Source: an uncultured Pseudomonadota bacterium
GTDB lineage: Bacteria; Myxococcota_A; UBA9042; CAIXZC01
Assembly (NCBI GenBank): GCA_937884235.1
Contig: CALGBT010000103.1
Location: forward strand, 1 to 30,164
Length of the DNA: 30,164 bases
Direction: 5' to 3'
The notes under the pieces are model-generated. The model saw nothing but the letters and a program-made list of their open reading frames with translations. It was not told where the DNA came from and did not search any database. The translations under genes were made by a program, and so were the position numbers. Each line of letters begins with the position of its first letter. Positions within the stretch are counted from its first letter, which is position 1. Below, one piece after another: positions 1 through 8,292 of the stretch.

Positions 1-1
1 G

Positions 2-256
2 CGTGAGGGCCTGACGGCCACCATCCTGAGGCCAGACACGACCCTCTTTGTCCTCCTGAAGCTGCGTCGACTCACCGAGACGGACCTGGAGGATTGCATT
101 GAGGTACTGATTGTCGCAGCAAAGCGCGGGGACGAGGTGGACAGAGCAAGACTTACTCAGACCATTGAGTCGCAATTCCAGAATCACCCCTCACAAGAGC
201 GTCTGACCCGGCTCAGGAAGCTACAGGCAGTCCTGGAGAACAGGGGAGGACTTTGA
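2..256 (+). CDS. C-terminal fragment of a possible nucleotidyltransferase-like (DUF6036-type) protein
   Basis: An open frame enters from the left edge and stops at TGA 254-256, giving about 84 residues with no start inside the window. The visible part has a hydrophobic beta strand followed by LLKLRRLTETDLEDCIEVL, then a charged helical tail. The 'LLKL...DLED' pattern recalls the C-terminal part of DUF6036-type nucleotidyltransferase or antitoxin-like proteins, but the catalytic region would lie outside the window, so this is only a suggestion. The stop sits just before the ATG of the acylphosphatase gene at 259, so the two are probably co-transcribed. The frame is supported by continuity and spacing; the function is not secure. 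Confidence 0.5.
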   Translation, partial: REGLTATILRPDTTLFVLLKLRRLTETDLEDCIEVLIVAAKRGDEVDRARLTQTIESQFQNHPSQERLTRLRKLQAVLENRGGL

Positions 257-258
257 CG

Positions 259-531
259 ATGACTGTCATTGCCAGGAAGTATCGTGTCACCGGGCGAGTA
301 CAGGGTGTCTTCTTCCGGGCCACGACCCAGCGGCAAGCGCGGCAACTGGGCGTGGTCGGCTGGGCGAAGAACCTGCCCGACGGCAGTGTCGAAGTGTTGG
401 CGCAGGGTACCGCCGCACAACTCGATGCGTTGGAGGCATTCCTCCTCGAGGGCCCTCGAATGGCTCGTGTCGACAGCTTGACCCATGAGTCCGTCCCGGT
501 TACCGAGGCCACCGGGTTTGGCACGGGTTGA
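259..531 (+). CDS. acyP: Acylphosphatase
   Basis: This is a 90-aa small soluble acylphosphatase, a family that hydrolyses carboxyl-phosphate mixed anhydrides such as acetyl phosphate or 1,3-bisphosphoglycerate. The family signature is complete: GRVQGVFFR near residues 12-20 supplies the phosphate-binding loop with Arg20, and GWAKNLPDGSVEV at 34-46 contains the catalytic Asn38. Length is normal for the family. ATG 259 is preferred over an in-frame TTG at 253, because the GGGGAGGA ribosome site at 243-250 lies 8 bases from the ATG and only 2 from the TTG. It converges on the hydrogenase protease gene with an 18-bp gap. The same fold forms the N-terminus of HypF, but the remainder of HypF is absent, so this is a stand-alone enzyme. 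Confidence 0.93.
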   Translation: MTVIARKYRVTGRVQGVFFRATTQRQARQLGVVGWAKNLPDGSVEVLAQGTAAQLDALEAFLLEGPRMARVDSLTHESVPVTEATGFGTG

Positions 532-549
532 GGGGAGGGCTTGCCAACC

Positions 550-1032
550 TCACGCCAGCAGAAACTCCCGAAACCAGTCAGTTACCTTCTCGCGAATCTC
601 TTCCCAGCGCGCTGCGACGGGTGGCGAGAACTCGTTTGAAAAGACGAGGTCCTCGACGATCTCGACGGCGACGACGTGGACCTTATCGGGCACCTGTAAG
701 TTGAGAGCGCGACCCAGTTCGAAGGCTTGCAGGAACGAGATGTCATGAACGCTAGTGAGATGAAGGGCGTTGTCGAAGGACTCATCGGTGAGCCAGTAGA
801 CATCGCCGGGCACGCCACCCCGGGTCTTGATGGCATCGACGAAGAGGGCGCGCTGGTAGCCTTCGGCCATTTCGAGAATGGTGAGGCCGCCGGTGGCGGC
901 GACTTCGTAGTCGACCCGCGCGTCCGGGCATTGTGATTCCAGCCAGCGCACGAGCCGGGGGCCGATGGCATCGTCGGTGAGCACTTCGTTGCCCAGTCCG
1001 AGGACCAGGATGCGCTCGGCCGGAGCGGCCAT
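550..1032 (-). CDS. [NiFe]-hydrogenase maturation protease for the MvhA-like large subunit
   Basis: A 160-aa endopeptidase of the HyaD/HybD/HycI family, which removes the C-terminal tail of the hydrogenase large subunit after nickel insertion. The N-terminal motif LVLGLGNEVLTDDAIGP (about residues 9-25) matches the family GxGN...DD/DE signature. LFVDAIK and LTSVHDISF supply the usual second acidic and His nickel-sensing ligands. Start ATG 1032 lies 2 bp past the stop of the large-subunit gene, so it is the last gene of this operon; a longer in-frame reading upstream would overlap the large subunit and is not credible. Its partner MvhA carries a 25-residue tail after the last metal-ligand motif, so it has an obvious substrate. 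The specific subfamily cannot be told by eye. Confidence 0.9.
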   Translation of the reverse strand: MAAPAERILVLGLGNEVLTDDAIGPRLVRWLESQCPDARVDYEVAATGGLTILEMAEGYQRALFVDAIKTRGGVPGDVYWLTDESFDNALHLTSVHDISFLQAFELGRALNLQVPDKVHVVAVEIVEDLVFSNEFSPPVAARWEEIREKVTDWFREFLLA

Positions 1033-1034
1033 GG

Positions 1035-2495
1035 CTAGCGCCGCACCGAGCGGACGATGTCGCCGTCCGGTGCGTGGAAGTTGACCTCCAGGGGCATGTG
1101 CCCTGGCAGGCTGTGGGTGGCGCAGGAGAAGCATGGGTCGTAGGCCCGGAAGGCCATCTCCACCATGTTCAATACTCCCTGGTCTGGAGGTGTGCCTTCC
1201 TTGATCAGGGCCTGGGCCGCCTTCTTCAGCGACATGCAGATGGCCGCGTGGTTGTTGGTGGTCCCCACGATAATATTGGCCTTCTCGACGATGCCGTTGG
1301 AGTCCGTCCAGTAGTGGTGGGTCAGTGTGCCGCGTTGAGCCTCGACGATGCCCACGCCTTCCCGCGGGGTGTTGGTCAGCGGGGTGCGCAGGTCGTCGCC
1401 ACAGATCTCTTCGTCTTGCGAGAGCGCCAGGAGGTGTTCTGCGGCGTAGAGCAGTTCCACCAGACGGGCCCAGTGCATGGCCAGGGTGGCATGGACCGGC
1501 GAGCCTCCGAGGGTCGCATACATGCGCTCGTACTCCTCCTGAGCCAGCGGGGTGGCCATGCCGTCCGAGGCGTTGAGGCGGCCCAGCGGTGTAGCCTGAT
1601 AGACGCCCGAATCGGGACCTTCCACGAAACCTTTCCAGCCGATCTGTTTCAGATAGGGGAACTTCAGGTAGGACCACGGCTCAACCCGCTCCTCGATCCA
1701 GTCCCGGTATTCGTTGGGCGCATATTTGCAATGCTCTTTGCCTTCCTGGTCCACGACCCGGACCTTGCCATCGTAGAAGTTGACGAGGTTGTTCTCGTCC
1801 ACCAGGCCCATGGAGTAGAGGTTCAGGGAGTACGGACCATTGAGGATGATGTCGACGTAGGTTTTGTTGGCCAGCACCACGTCGTTGAAGATCTTGATGG
1901 AGAACTTGGCGAACTCCAGGCAGCTCTTCGCCTTCTCTTCGATGCCCTTGCGTTCCTCTTCGTTGAGGCCGCGGGAGACGCCGCCGGGCAGATTCATGAC
2001 GACGTGGGTCTGGTGACCGCCCAGGAGCTTCTGGATTTCCTGGGCATAGCGACGGTGCTTGAGTACCTCGGTGCCCACCGCGGCCCCCACAGCCTCGATA
2101 ACCCCGATGACGTTGCGTTTGGCCGGGTCAGCGGTGGGGCCCACCACGAAGTCCGGTGCGGCCAGGGCATAGAAGTGGGCGATGTGGCTGTGAACGTAAT
2201 GGGCCGCGTAGAAGAGCTCTCGCAGCTTGCGGGCCGTGGGCGTCGGCTGGACACCGAAGACGGCATCAACAGCCTTGCCGGAGGCCATGTGATGGCAGCC
2301 GGGGCAGACGCCGCAGATCTTGGTGACGATCTGGGGCAGCTCTTCTACCGGGCGGCCTTCGCAGAAGGTCTCGAATCCCCGCAGTTCGGGAATCTGGAAA
2401 TAGACGTTGTCGACGCCCCCGGCATCGTTGAGGAAGATCTCGATCTTGCCATGTCCTTCGAGGCGGGTGATGGGGTCGATGGTTATCCGTTTCAT
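1035..2495 (-). CDS. mvhA: [NiFe]-hydrogenase large subunit, group 3c (MvhA) type
   Basis: A 486-aa large subunit that carries the NiFe(CN)2CO active site and splits or forms H2. The N-terminus ITIDPITRLEGHGKIEI is the family signature. The L1 ligand motif is ICGVCPGCHH (Cys61 and Cys64, preceded by Lys59 where many relatives have Arg). The L2 motif DPCFSCATH ends at His461 (Cys455 and Cys458). A 25-residue tail follows His461 and is presumably cut by the protease encoded next. Gene order MvhD-MvhG-MvhA beside HdrA is typical of the methyl-viologen-reducing/heterodisulfide-reductase-linked class 3c. It overlaps mvhG by 4 bp (ATGA), implying translational coupling. There is no Tat signal or membrane segment, so it should be cytoplasmic. 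Class assignment rests mainly on neighbours. Confidence 0.93.
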   Translation of the reverse strand: MKRITIDPITRLEGHGKIEIFLNDAGGVDNVYFQIPELRGFETFCEGRPVEELPQIVTKICGVCPGCHHMASGKAVDAVFGVQPTPTARKLRELFYAAHYVHSHIAHFYALAAPDFVVGPTADPAKRNVIGVIEAVGAAVGTEVLKHRRYAQEIQKLLGGHQTHVVMNLPGGVSRGLNEEERKGIEEKAKSCLEFAKFSIKIFNDVVLANKTYVDIILNGPYSLNLYSMGLVDENNLVNFYDGKVRVVDQEGKEHCKYAPNEYRDWIEERVEPWSYLKFPYLKQIGWKGFVEGPDSGVYQATPLGRLNASDGMATPLAQEEYERMYATLGGSPVHATLAMHWARLVELLYAAEHLLALSQDEEICGDDLRTPLTNTPREGVGIVEAQRGTLTHHYWTDSNGIVEKANIIVGTTNNHAAICMSLKKAAQALIKEGTPPDQGVLNMVEMAFRAYDPCFSCATHSLPGHMPLEVNFHAPDGDIVRSVRR

Positions 2496-3499
2496 TGTAC
2501 GGTCCTCCTCAGCAGTGCACTTGGCAGACTGAAGCGATAGAAGGTCCCTCCGGGATCGACCACGCCCTTGACGATCTCCTGGATCTCCATTGGGTCGTCG
2601 GAATCGATCATGGTGCCGATGGCTGACATCATCTTGGCCCCGGGATCTGCCACGTCGGGCGGCGGCCCGTAGCAGCCCCTACAGGGCATGTTGGCATCGA
2701 TGCAACGGGCGCCGCAGCCACCCCGGGTGGCCGGGCCCATGCAGATGATTCCCTGTTCAAGCAGGCAGGTCTCGCCGTCGTCCTGGATCTGCCATGGTCG
2801 GTAGAACTTCTTGATCTTCTTGTTGTCGCTCTTCGTGCGCTTACAGCAATCGCACTGGCCCTTGTCGAAGACGCCGACCACCGAACCGGCAGGCGGCAGG
2901 GTGGCCCCGGTGACGATGAGCTTGAAGACGTCGACGAGACGCTCGGTCTGGGGCGGACAGCCGGGGATGTAGTAGTCGACATCCACGACCTTGTCCAACG
3001 GCTTCACGTCGTTGTAGAAGACCGGCAACGTCAACTCGCCTTCCGGTACCGTGTAGCTTGTTTGCGGTCGGATATTGTCAGGGTTGACCGTGGATTCCGT
3101 ATCTTTGTAGACGCGCTGGAAGAGCTTTTCTTTGGTCGAGAAGTTCGCCAGCCCCGGAATGCCGCCCATGTGTGCGCAGGAGCCGTAGGCGACCAGAACC
3201 TTCGATTTCTGGCGCAGGAGTTTGGCAATGTGTTCATTCTCGCTGTTGCGGATGGCCCCGTTGAAGAGGGTAAGGTCGATGGATTTGTCAGGCATTGCCT
3301 CGACATCTTTGTACTTGGTATCGAGGGCGATGGGCCAGAAGACGAGGTCTGCATGCTCCAGCACCAGAAAGAGCGCCTCGTGGACATCAAGCACCGAGAC
3401 GCAGCAACCGCCGCATGCAGCCCCCCAATAGACCGCCATCTGCAGTTTCTTCTTGGGCACCGGAGGCGGTGTAGCAACGTTCTTTGTGGAATCGTTCAT
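2492..3499 (-). CDS. mvhG: [NiFe]-hydrogenase small subunit, MvhG type
   Basis: A 335-aa Fe-S subunit that carries electrons from the NiFe site to MvhD/HdrA. Motifs in order: WGAACGGCCVSVLD near residue 25-38 (proximal cluster Cys pair), VAYGSCAHMGG, YIPGCPPQTERLVD, then the Cys-rich C-terminal part with GQCDCCKRTK, CLLEQGIICMGPATRGGCGARC and MPCRGCYG for the medial and distal clusters. There is no Tat signal, unlike group 1 uptake hydrogenases, so the complex is cytoplasmic. An N-terminal 20-residue Pro/Lys-rich leader precedes the domain. The proximal motif reads CGGCC where many relatives have CxGCE, adding one extra Cys. It starts 9 bp after mvhD and ends overlapping mvhA by 4 bp. Confidence 0.93.
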   Translation of the reverse strand: MNDSTKNVATPPPVPKKKLQMAVYWGAACGGCCVSVLDVHEALFLVLEHADLVFWPIALDTKYKDVEAMPDKSIDLTLFNGAIRNSENEHIAKLLRQKSKVLVAYGSCAHMGGIPGLANFSTKEKLFQRVYKDTESTVNPDNIRPQTSYTVPEGELTLPVFYNDVKPLDKVVDVDYYIPGCPPQTERLVDVFKLIVTGATLPPAGSVVGVFDKGQCDCCKRTKSDNKKIKKFYRPWQIQDDGETCLLEQGIICMGPATRGGCGARCIDANMPCRGCYGPPPDVADPGAKMMSAIGTMIDSDDPMEIQEIVKGVVDPGGTFYRFSLPSALLRRTVQ

Positions 3500-3508
3500 C
3501 TCGTCCTC

Positions 3509-3934
3509 CTAAGCGTAGTTGGCCATGGTGGCCTGTACTTTGGAGGGCCCCATGGTGCGCAGGGTTGCGGTCATTTCATCGACGATTTGAGCGAAGCGGT
3601 TGCCTTCACTGGCGCTGACCCACTCGAGGCGGATGCGCTCAGGTTCAATGCCCATCTGGACGAGGTAGGGGGTGAGCAGATGGTAGCGGCGCAGCGCTTT
3701 GTAGTTGCCTTCGTGATAGTGGCAATCGCCGGGATGGCAGCCGGAAATGAGTACGCCATCGGCGCCTTCCCGGAAGGCCTTGAGCACGAAGGTTGGGTCG
3801 ATGCGACCCGAGCACATGACTCGGACGATGCGCACGCTTTCGGAGTATTTCGTTCGGGAAGTGCCAGCCAGATCGGCCCCGGTGTAGGAACACCAGTTGC
3901 ACAAGAAGGCCACCAGTTTTGGTTCGTAGCTCAT
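3509..3934 (-). CDS. mvhD: MvhD-type [2Fe-2S] electron-transfer subunit
   Basis: A 141-aa MvhD/FrhD-family protein that wires the hydrogenase to HdrA. Seen motifs are FLCNWCSYTGADLAG at the N-terminus, VRVMCSGRIDP in the middle and SGCHPGDCHYHEGN after it; together these provide the five conserved Cys residues of the family. Length fits stand-alone MvhD. A strong GAGGAGGG ribosome site precedes ATG 3934. It lies 2 bp after hdrA and 9 bp before mvhG. In QmoB proteins an MvhD domain is fused to the C-terminus of an HdrA-like domain; here the two are separate genes in the same order. Confidence 0.94.
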   Translation of the reverse strand: MSYEPKLVAFLCNWCSYTGADLAGTSRTKYSESVRIVRVMCSGRIDPTFVLKAFREGADGVLISGCHPGDCHYHEGNYKALRRYHLLTPYLVQMGIEPERIRLEWVSASEGNRFAQIVDEMTATLRTMGPSKVQATMANYA

Positions 3935-3936
3935 GG

Positions 3937-5652
3937 CTATCCCTCCTCGGCTGCCAGCAGCCCTTCGAGCTGCTGCAGCACTTGATTGTCGGTGAAGTGC
4001 CGGGGGCTGATAGTCCCGGCGGGGCAGGCGGCAGCGCAGGTGCCGCAGCCCTTGCAGATAACCTCTTCGACCCGGGATACGCGGTGCTTGTCAAGGTAGA
4101 TCACCGCACCATAGGGGCAGACACTGATGCAAGTCTGGCAACCGACGCAGAGATCTTCATTGACCGTCGCAGTGGTGGCCGGGACCTTGACCTTGCCCAT
4201 GGTGATGGCCGCGAGGACCCGCGCTGCCGTCGCACCGGCCTGTGACATGCAGTCGGGGATGTCTTTGGGGCCCTGGCAGCTGCCGGCAATGTAGATGCCG
4301 TCCGTGGTCGTTGCCGCAGGGTCGAGCTTGGGGTGCTTCTCGATGAAGAAGCCATCCTTGTCGACGCTGATGCTGACGAGTTTGGCGACATCCTTGGCAT
4401 CGCTGCATGCCTCTCTTGCCACCATCAGGACGACCAGATCGGCCGGCACTTCGATGGCAATGCCGGTAGCGATCTCATCCATGGTCACCAGCAGCGGGTA
4501 GGGATCGCCAGCCGGGGCCTCACTCACGGTGGGAGGCAGCAACTTGTCGAAGAGCAGGAAGGTGACGTCCCTTTCTGCTGTCCGGGCATAGAATTCTTCG
4601 GCATCGCGCCCGAAAGCCCGCATATCTGAATAGGCCTGATAAATGGCTGCATCTGGCAAAGCGTCGCGCAAGATGTTGGAGAACCTCAAGGCGTCCATGC
4701 AGCACGTGCGTGAGCAGTATGAATGAGTCTCGCTGTCACGGCTGCCCACGCAATGGATGATCGCTACCCGGCGCGGTGCTTTGCCGCTTTCGGTGGTAAA
4801 CCGTCCGCTAGCTGCCATCTCCTCAAACTGAGTCGAAGTGACGACGTTTGGAAATCTCCCGTAGCCGGAGCGATGGAGCTTCTTGGCGTCGAACGGCTGT
4901 GTACCCGTGGCAACCACGATGGCACCAACAGTCAATTCCCTCGTGCCGTTGGCGAGTCGGACCAGGAAGTTGCCAACGAAACCGGAGACTTCGCCGACTA
5001 CGGTGCCCGTGAGGACGTCGATGTAGGCAGAGTCATTGACTCTGGTGGTCAAGTTATCGAGCAGGGCGGCCACTGAGTTCATATGTGGCCCAGCCCGCCC
5101 CACGCCGATGGCGCGGCCACCCAACTCGTCACTCCTCTCCACGAGGTAGACCTTGCGCCCCTGGCCGGCAATGCGCAGCGCCGCGGTCATACCGGTAATG
5201 CCGCCGCCCAGCACCATGGTGGCGCGGTTGACGGGGACTTCGTGCTGTACCAGGGGGGCGTGTACCATGACTCGATGTACTGCCGCACGGGTCAGGTTGA
5301 TGGCCTTGGCGGTAGCGAGTTCCTGGTTTTCGTGCACCCAGCTGACATGTTCGCGAATGTTGGCCATTTCAAGCATATAGGGGTTGAGTCCGGCCAGCTT
5401 CAGCGTTTTGCGGAAGGTCGGTTCGTGCATGCGAGGCGAGCAGGAGGCTACCACCACCCGGTCCAGTCCGAGTTCCTTGATGTCTTTCATGATCAGTTCC
5501 TGGCCCGGGTCAGAGCACATGTATTTGTACTCACGGGATACTTCGACCCCCGGTATTCTGGCCATGACGCGAGCTACCTTCTCGACATCCACGATCTTGG
5601 CAATGTTAGAGCCGCACCAGCACACATATACGCCGATTCTCTGGGGGTTCAT
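3937..5652 (-). CDS. hdrA: HdrA-type FAD/Fe-S subunit (heterodisulfide reductase subunit A)
   Basis: A 571-aa flavoprotein of the HdrA family, the subunit that hosts flavin-based electron bifurcation in MvhADG-HdrABC complexes. The N-terminal domain begins GVYVCWCGSNIAKIVD (Cys11 and Cys13), followed by the SCSPRMHEPTFRKTL helix. The FAD-binding Rossmann motif VLGGGITGMTAALRIAGQG lies near residues 147-165. HCVGSRD and YCSRTCCMDALRF follow. IAGSCQGPKDIPDCMSQA closes the flavin site. Two ferredoxin-type [4Fe-4S] motifs, CVGCQTCISVCP (502-513) and CKGCGTCAAACP (533-544), end the protein. ATG 5652 is chosen because GVYVCWCG begins the family domain; in-frame sequence upstream lies inside the qmoC-like gene. 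It is 1 bp from that gene and 2 bp from mvhD. Confidence 0.93.
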   Translation of the reverse strand: MNPQRIGVYVCWCGSNIAKIVDVEKVARVMARIPGVEVSREYKYMCSDPGQELIMKDIKELGLDRVVVASCSPRMHEPTFRKTLKLAGLNPYMLEMANIREHVSWVHENQELATAKAINLTRAAVHRVMVHAPLVQHEVPVNRATMVLGGGITGMTAALRIAGQGRKVYLVERSDELGGRAIGVGRAGPHMNSVAALLDNLTTRVNDSAYIDVLTGTVVGEVSGFVGNFLVRLANGTRELTVGAIVVATGTQPFDAKKLHRSGYGRFPNVVTSTQFEEMAASGRFTTESGKAPRRVAIIHCVGSRDSETHSYCSRTCCMDALRFSNILRDALPDAAIYQAYSDMRAFGRDAEEFYARTAERDVTFLLFDKLLPPTVSEAPAGDPYPLLVTMDEIATGIAIEVPADLVVLMVAREACSDAKDVAKLVSISVDKDGFFIEKHPKLDPAATTTDGIYIAGSCQGPKDIPDCMSQAGATAARVLAAITMGKVKVPATTATVNEDLCVGCQTCISVCPYGAVIYLDKHRVSRVEEVICKGCGTCAAACPAGTISPRHFTDNQVLQQLEGLLAAEEG

Positions 5653-5653
5653 T

Positions 5654-6838
5654 TCACACCTCCAACGCGTTGGAGACCGCAGGCGGTACTCCCAATGACC
5701 CCGGCTGCGTCTTCTGCGCGGCCTGGAGAGCTTTGCTGCGGATATTGGCGAAGTAGATAGCAAAAGGCCGGTAGGCCAGGTGAGACCACTTAGAGAAAGG
5801 TACTTCCACCATCAGCATTGGCACGACGATGGCCATGTGGATTACGTACATCACATAGGTCCCTGCTGGCCAGGTCAGGTAGTAGCGGAAGATATGCATG
5901 AGAATGCCGGTGAGCGATGTGGCGAAGAGCAGGGCCGGGAAGAGCCAGTCGGAGAACGTGGAGTAACGGTTGACCTCAGCACTCTTCTGCCAGCGACCGC
6001 GCAGGAAGTAAGCGGAGGCGTAGAGCAGTGCGAAGGTGGCGAAATAGCCGGGCAGGGTTGTCCAGTTGAGTCCGACATCAGTCTGTAGCGAGGAGAGAAA
6101 GACGATAACCAGGAGGAACATGATGGCGTAGCCACTCATGAGCATCAGATGGACCACCCAGTAGGCCTCCTTGTCGTTGCATTTGCCGAATCTGCGCTGG
6201 GTTGCGAAGTGCGTCACCAGATGCCAGGCCTCACTCAGGTAGAGCGTAATCGGGATGGGAACCCGGGCCGCGCCCAGGATGCGTCGCCCCATTCTAAAGA
6301 TATTGGAGAGGAGCAGGAAGGAGAGGAGTCCCAGCATCACCATGTCCCCCAGGTGTACCCAGCTGACCGCGGCGAAGCTGCTCACCGCAACGCCGCCATC
6401 CAGCGGCTCCCACTGGATTTGACCGGGATGCAGCAGGTGTGGCACCACGAAGAGCCCCACCACAATCAGGGCCAGGCCGAGAAGGACGCCGATTTCCCAG
6501 GCCTTGCTGGTATAGAACTTCCAGGCCAGGCCGGTCCAATCGTAGGCCGCGGTCAGGTAACGGCGCAGGGCCATCATCTGCTCAGCCGGATTGGCATCAC
6601 GGGGGCAACTCTTGGTGCAGTCCCCGCAGTAGTAGCAGAGCCATGGTTCGACGCGCTCGGTGAGGGCATCGCCAAGGCCCATCTGCAACATCCTGATGTC
6701 CTGGCGCGGATAGGCGAAGCCCTCTTCAGTAAGCTGACAGACCGCGGTGCAGTGGCCGCAGTTGAAGCACTTGCTGTTGTCCATGAGGCCCATTTCCCGC
6801 AAGCGGGCCGGCAGGGTCGGGTCTAGTCGTCTGCTCAT
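5654..6838 (-). CDS. qmoC: QmoC-like membrane subunit: HdrC-type Fe-S domain fused to a haem b membrane domain
   Basis: A 394-aa fusion. Residues 24-34 (CFNCGHCTAVC) and 68-78 (CYYCGDCTKSC) are two CxxCxxCxxxC [4Fe-4S] motifs of the HdrC type. From about residue 110 there are roughly six membrane segments with several His residues suited to haem b: WVHLGDMVML, EAWHLVTHFATQ, YWVVHLMLMSG, ILMHIFRYYL and MYVIHMAIVV. This is the layout of QmoC, the subunit of the quinone-interacting oxidoreductase QmoABC, and resembles HdrC-HdrE fusions. It would pass electrons between cytoplasmic Fe-S clusters and menaquinone. ATG 6838 overlaps the upstream gene by 4 bp (ATGA). HdrE-like membrane proteins are the alternative name. 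No aprAB or dsr genes are in the window. Confidence 0.85.
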   Translation of the reverse strand: MSRRLDPTLPARLREMGLMDNSKCFNCGHCTAVCQLTEEGFAYPRQDIRMLQMGLGDALTERVEPWLCYYCGDCTKSCPRDANPAEQMMALRRYLTAAYDWTGLAWKFYTSKAWEIGVLLGLALIVVGLFVVPHLLHPGQIQWEPLDGGVAVSSFAAVSWVHLGDMVMLGLLSFLLLSNIFRMGRRILGAARVPIPITLYLSEAWHLVTHFATQRRFGKCNDKEAYWVVHLMLMSGYAIMFLLVIVFLSSLQTDVGLNWTTLPGYFATFALLYASAYFLRGRWQKSAEVNRYSTFSDWLFPALLFATSLTGILMHIFRYYLTWPAGTYVMYVIHMAIVVPMLMVEVPFSKWSHLAYRPFAIYFANIRSKALQAAQKTQPGSLGVPPAVSNALEV

Positions 6839-8292
6839 GACTCACTCCTCTGGTCAAGGGCCGGTACGGCCGTCGTGCCGGGGCGGGGCAGCAGGCTTCC
6901 CAGCGGGGGCTCGGCGCGCCCGTGGAGGATGCTGCGCAATACCCTGGCTGCGGCATCAGATGCCTGGGCCACGGTATCGGGGATGTCCTTGGGGCCCTGG
7001 CAGGCCCCGGCCAGATGGATTCCGGCGTTGCTGGTCTCCGTGGGCGCTGCCCCCATCGAGCTTTCAATAAACCATTTGTTGTGATCCACGGAGATGCCCA
7101 GCATTCGGGCCAGCTCACCCGCCTGTGCGTTTGGTTCCAGCCCCACCGAAAGGATGACCATGTCAAGCTCCTGCTCGAGGAGGCGGGCGTTGACGATGTC
7201 TTCGGTGCGCAGCTTGAGCTTGCTGCCAGACCCTTCAACGGTAGCCGTCCGTCCCCGCACGACATGGACCCCTTCGCCTCGAATGCGGTCGTAGAACTCC
7301 TCGTAGCCTTTGCCAAAGGCTCGCATGTCAATGTAGAACTCGAAGACCTCGCAATCCGGCAGCTTCTCCTTCACCAGATGGGCGAATTTCAGTGAGTACA
7401 TACAGCAGACCCGAGAGCACCACTGGTTGTGGTTGCAATCCCGACTGCCGACGCAGTGGATGATGGCCACCTGTTCTGGCTTTGGACTCTCGGGTAGGAA
7501 GACGCGCCGTTTGCGCTTGTCACGGACCGCCAGGGAGAGGACGCCGCCGGTGGGTCCGGAGGCGTTGACCAGGCGCTCGAATTCCAGTGACGTGATAACA
7601 TTGTCAAAGCGGCCGTAGCCGAAGTTCTCTGCCCGGGCAGCATCAAATACCTGGAAGCCCACGGCGACGATGATGTTGCCCACCGCAATGGAGACAGTTG
7701 CGTCCTCCTCGTCCAGGTCGATGCAATTGGCCGGACAAGCTCCGACGCAGAGCTTGCACTTGCCGTTCTTCGCATAGAGGCAGTTCTCCCGGTCAATGAG
7801 GTACTTGTTGGGGACCGCCTGAGGAAAGGGTATGTACGCCGCCTTGCGCATGCCGGTGCCGGCATCGAATTCGCTGGGCACAGATTTGGGGCACTGCTCG
7901 GCACACATCCCGCAGCCGATGCAGTCTGCCTCTGTGACCTGCCTCGCCTTCTTCTCCACCGTGACGCTGAAGTTGCCCGGCGCACCATCAACCGCAGTTA
8001 CCTGTGACAGAGTCAGCAGGTCGATGTTGGGATGCTGGGCGATCTCCACCATTTTTGGCGTGAGGATGCACGCGGCACAATCCAGAGTGGGGAAGGTCTT
8101 GTCAAACATGGCCATATGGCCGCCAATGGTGCCGCTCTTCTCCACCAGATAGACCTTCTCGCCGGCGTTGGCAATTTCGAGGGCCGCCTGGATTCCCGCA
8201 ATTCCCCCGCCGATGACCAGAGTCTCCGGGCGTACCGGACTCTGCCGAGCAGTGGAACTCGCGCCACTCGGACTGCCTTCCCAGTTCTCCAT
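6835..8292 (-). CDS. qmoA: QmoA/HdrA-like FAD and Fe-S flavoprotein
   Basis: A 485-aa relative of HdrA without the N-terminal CxCG domain, the size and layout of QmoA. The FAD motif VIGGGIAGIQAALEIANAG lies near residues 27-45, with GGHMAMFDKTFPTLDCAACILTPKM following. A ferredoxin-type motif DCIGCGMCAEQCP lies near 123-135 and a second Cys group, CKLCVGACPANC, near 180. The flavin domain then continues with HCVGSRDCNHNQWCSRVCC and LAGACQGPKDIPDTVAQA. It has no C-terminal ferredoxin pair, another QmoA trait. It is the first gene of the operon; AGAGGTG 7 bases before ATG 8292 is the ribosome site. In Qmo, QmoA forms a flavin/Fe-S core with QmoB; here the QmoB role could be filled by HdrA plus MvhD. 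It could also be named HdrA2. Confidence 0.85.
   Translation of the reverse strand: MENWEGSPSGASSTARQSPVRPETLVIGGGIAGIQAALEIANAGEKVYLVEKSGTIGGHMAMFDKTFPTLDCAACILTPKMVEIAQHPNIDLLTLSQVTAVDGAPGNFSVTVEKKARQVTEADCIGCGMCAEQCPKSVPSEFDAGTGMRKAAYIPFPQAVPNKYLIDRENCLYAKNGKCKLCVGACPANCIDLDEEDATVSIAVGNIIVAVGFQVFDAARAENFGYGRFDNVITSLEFERLVNASGPTGGVLSLAVRDKRKRRVFLPESPKPEQVAIIHCVGSRDCNHNQWCSRVCCMYSLKFAHLVKEKLPDCEVFEFYIDMRAFGKGYEEFYDRIRGEGVHVVRGRTATVEGSGSKLKLRTEDIVNARLLEQELDMVILSVGLEPNAQAGELARMLGISVDHNKWFIESSMGAAPTETSNAGIHLAGACQGPKDIPDTVAQASDAAARVLRSILHGRAEPPLGSLLPRPGTTAVPALDQRSES

Noticed and set aside
253..531. Acylphosphatase as part of a HypF hydrogenase maturation gene
   Set aside because: HypF begins with this fold, but here the frame stops after 90 residues and no zinc-finger, YrdC-like or Kae1-like part follows.
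526..549. Bidirectional terminator between acyP and the hydrogenase protease
   Set aside because: GGTTG and CAACC can pair, but the stem is only 5 bp and no T-run follows on either strand.
1074..2540. Long plus-strand frame opposite mvhA (488 codons), and a similar one opposite the MopE lipoprotein gene (23065-24030)
   Set aside because: They are antisense shadows of genes with clear family motifs; their translations show no domain and have repetitive Val/Asp/Gly content typical of reversed GC-rich genes.
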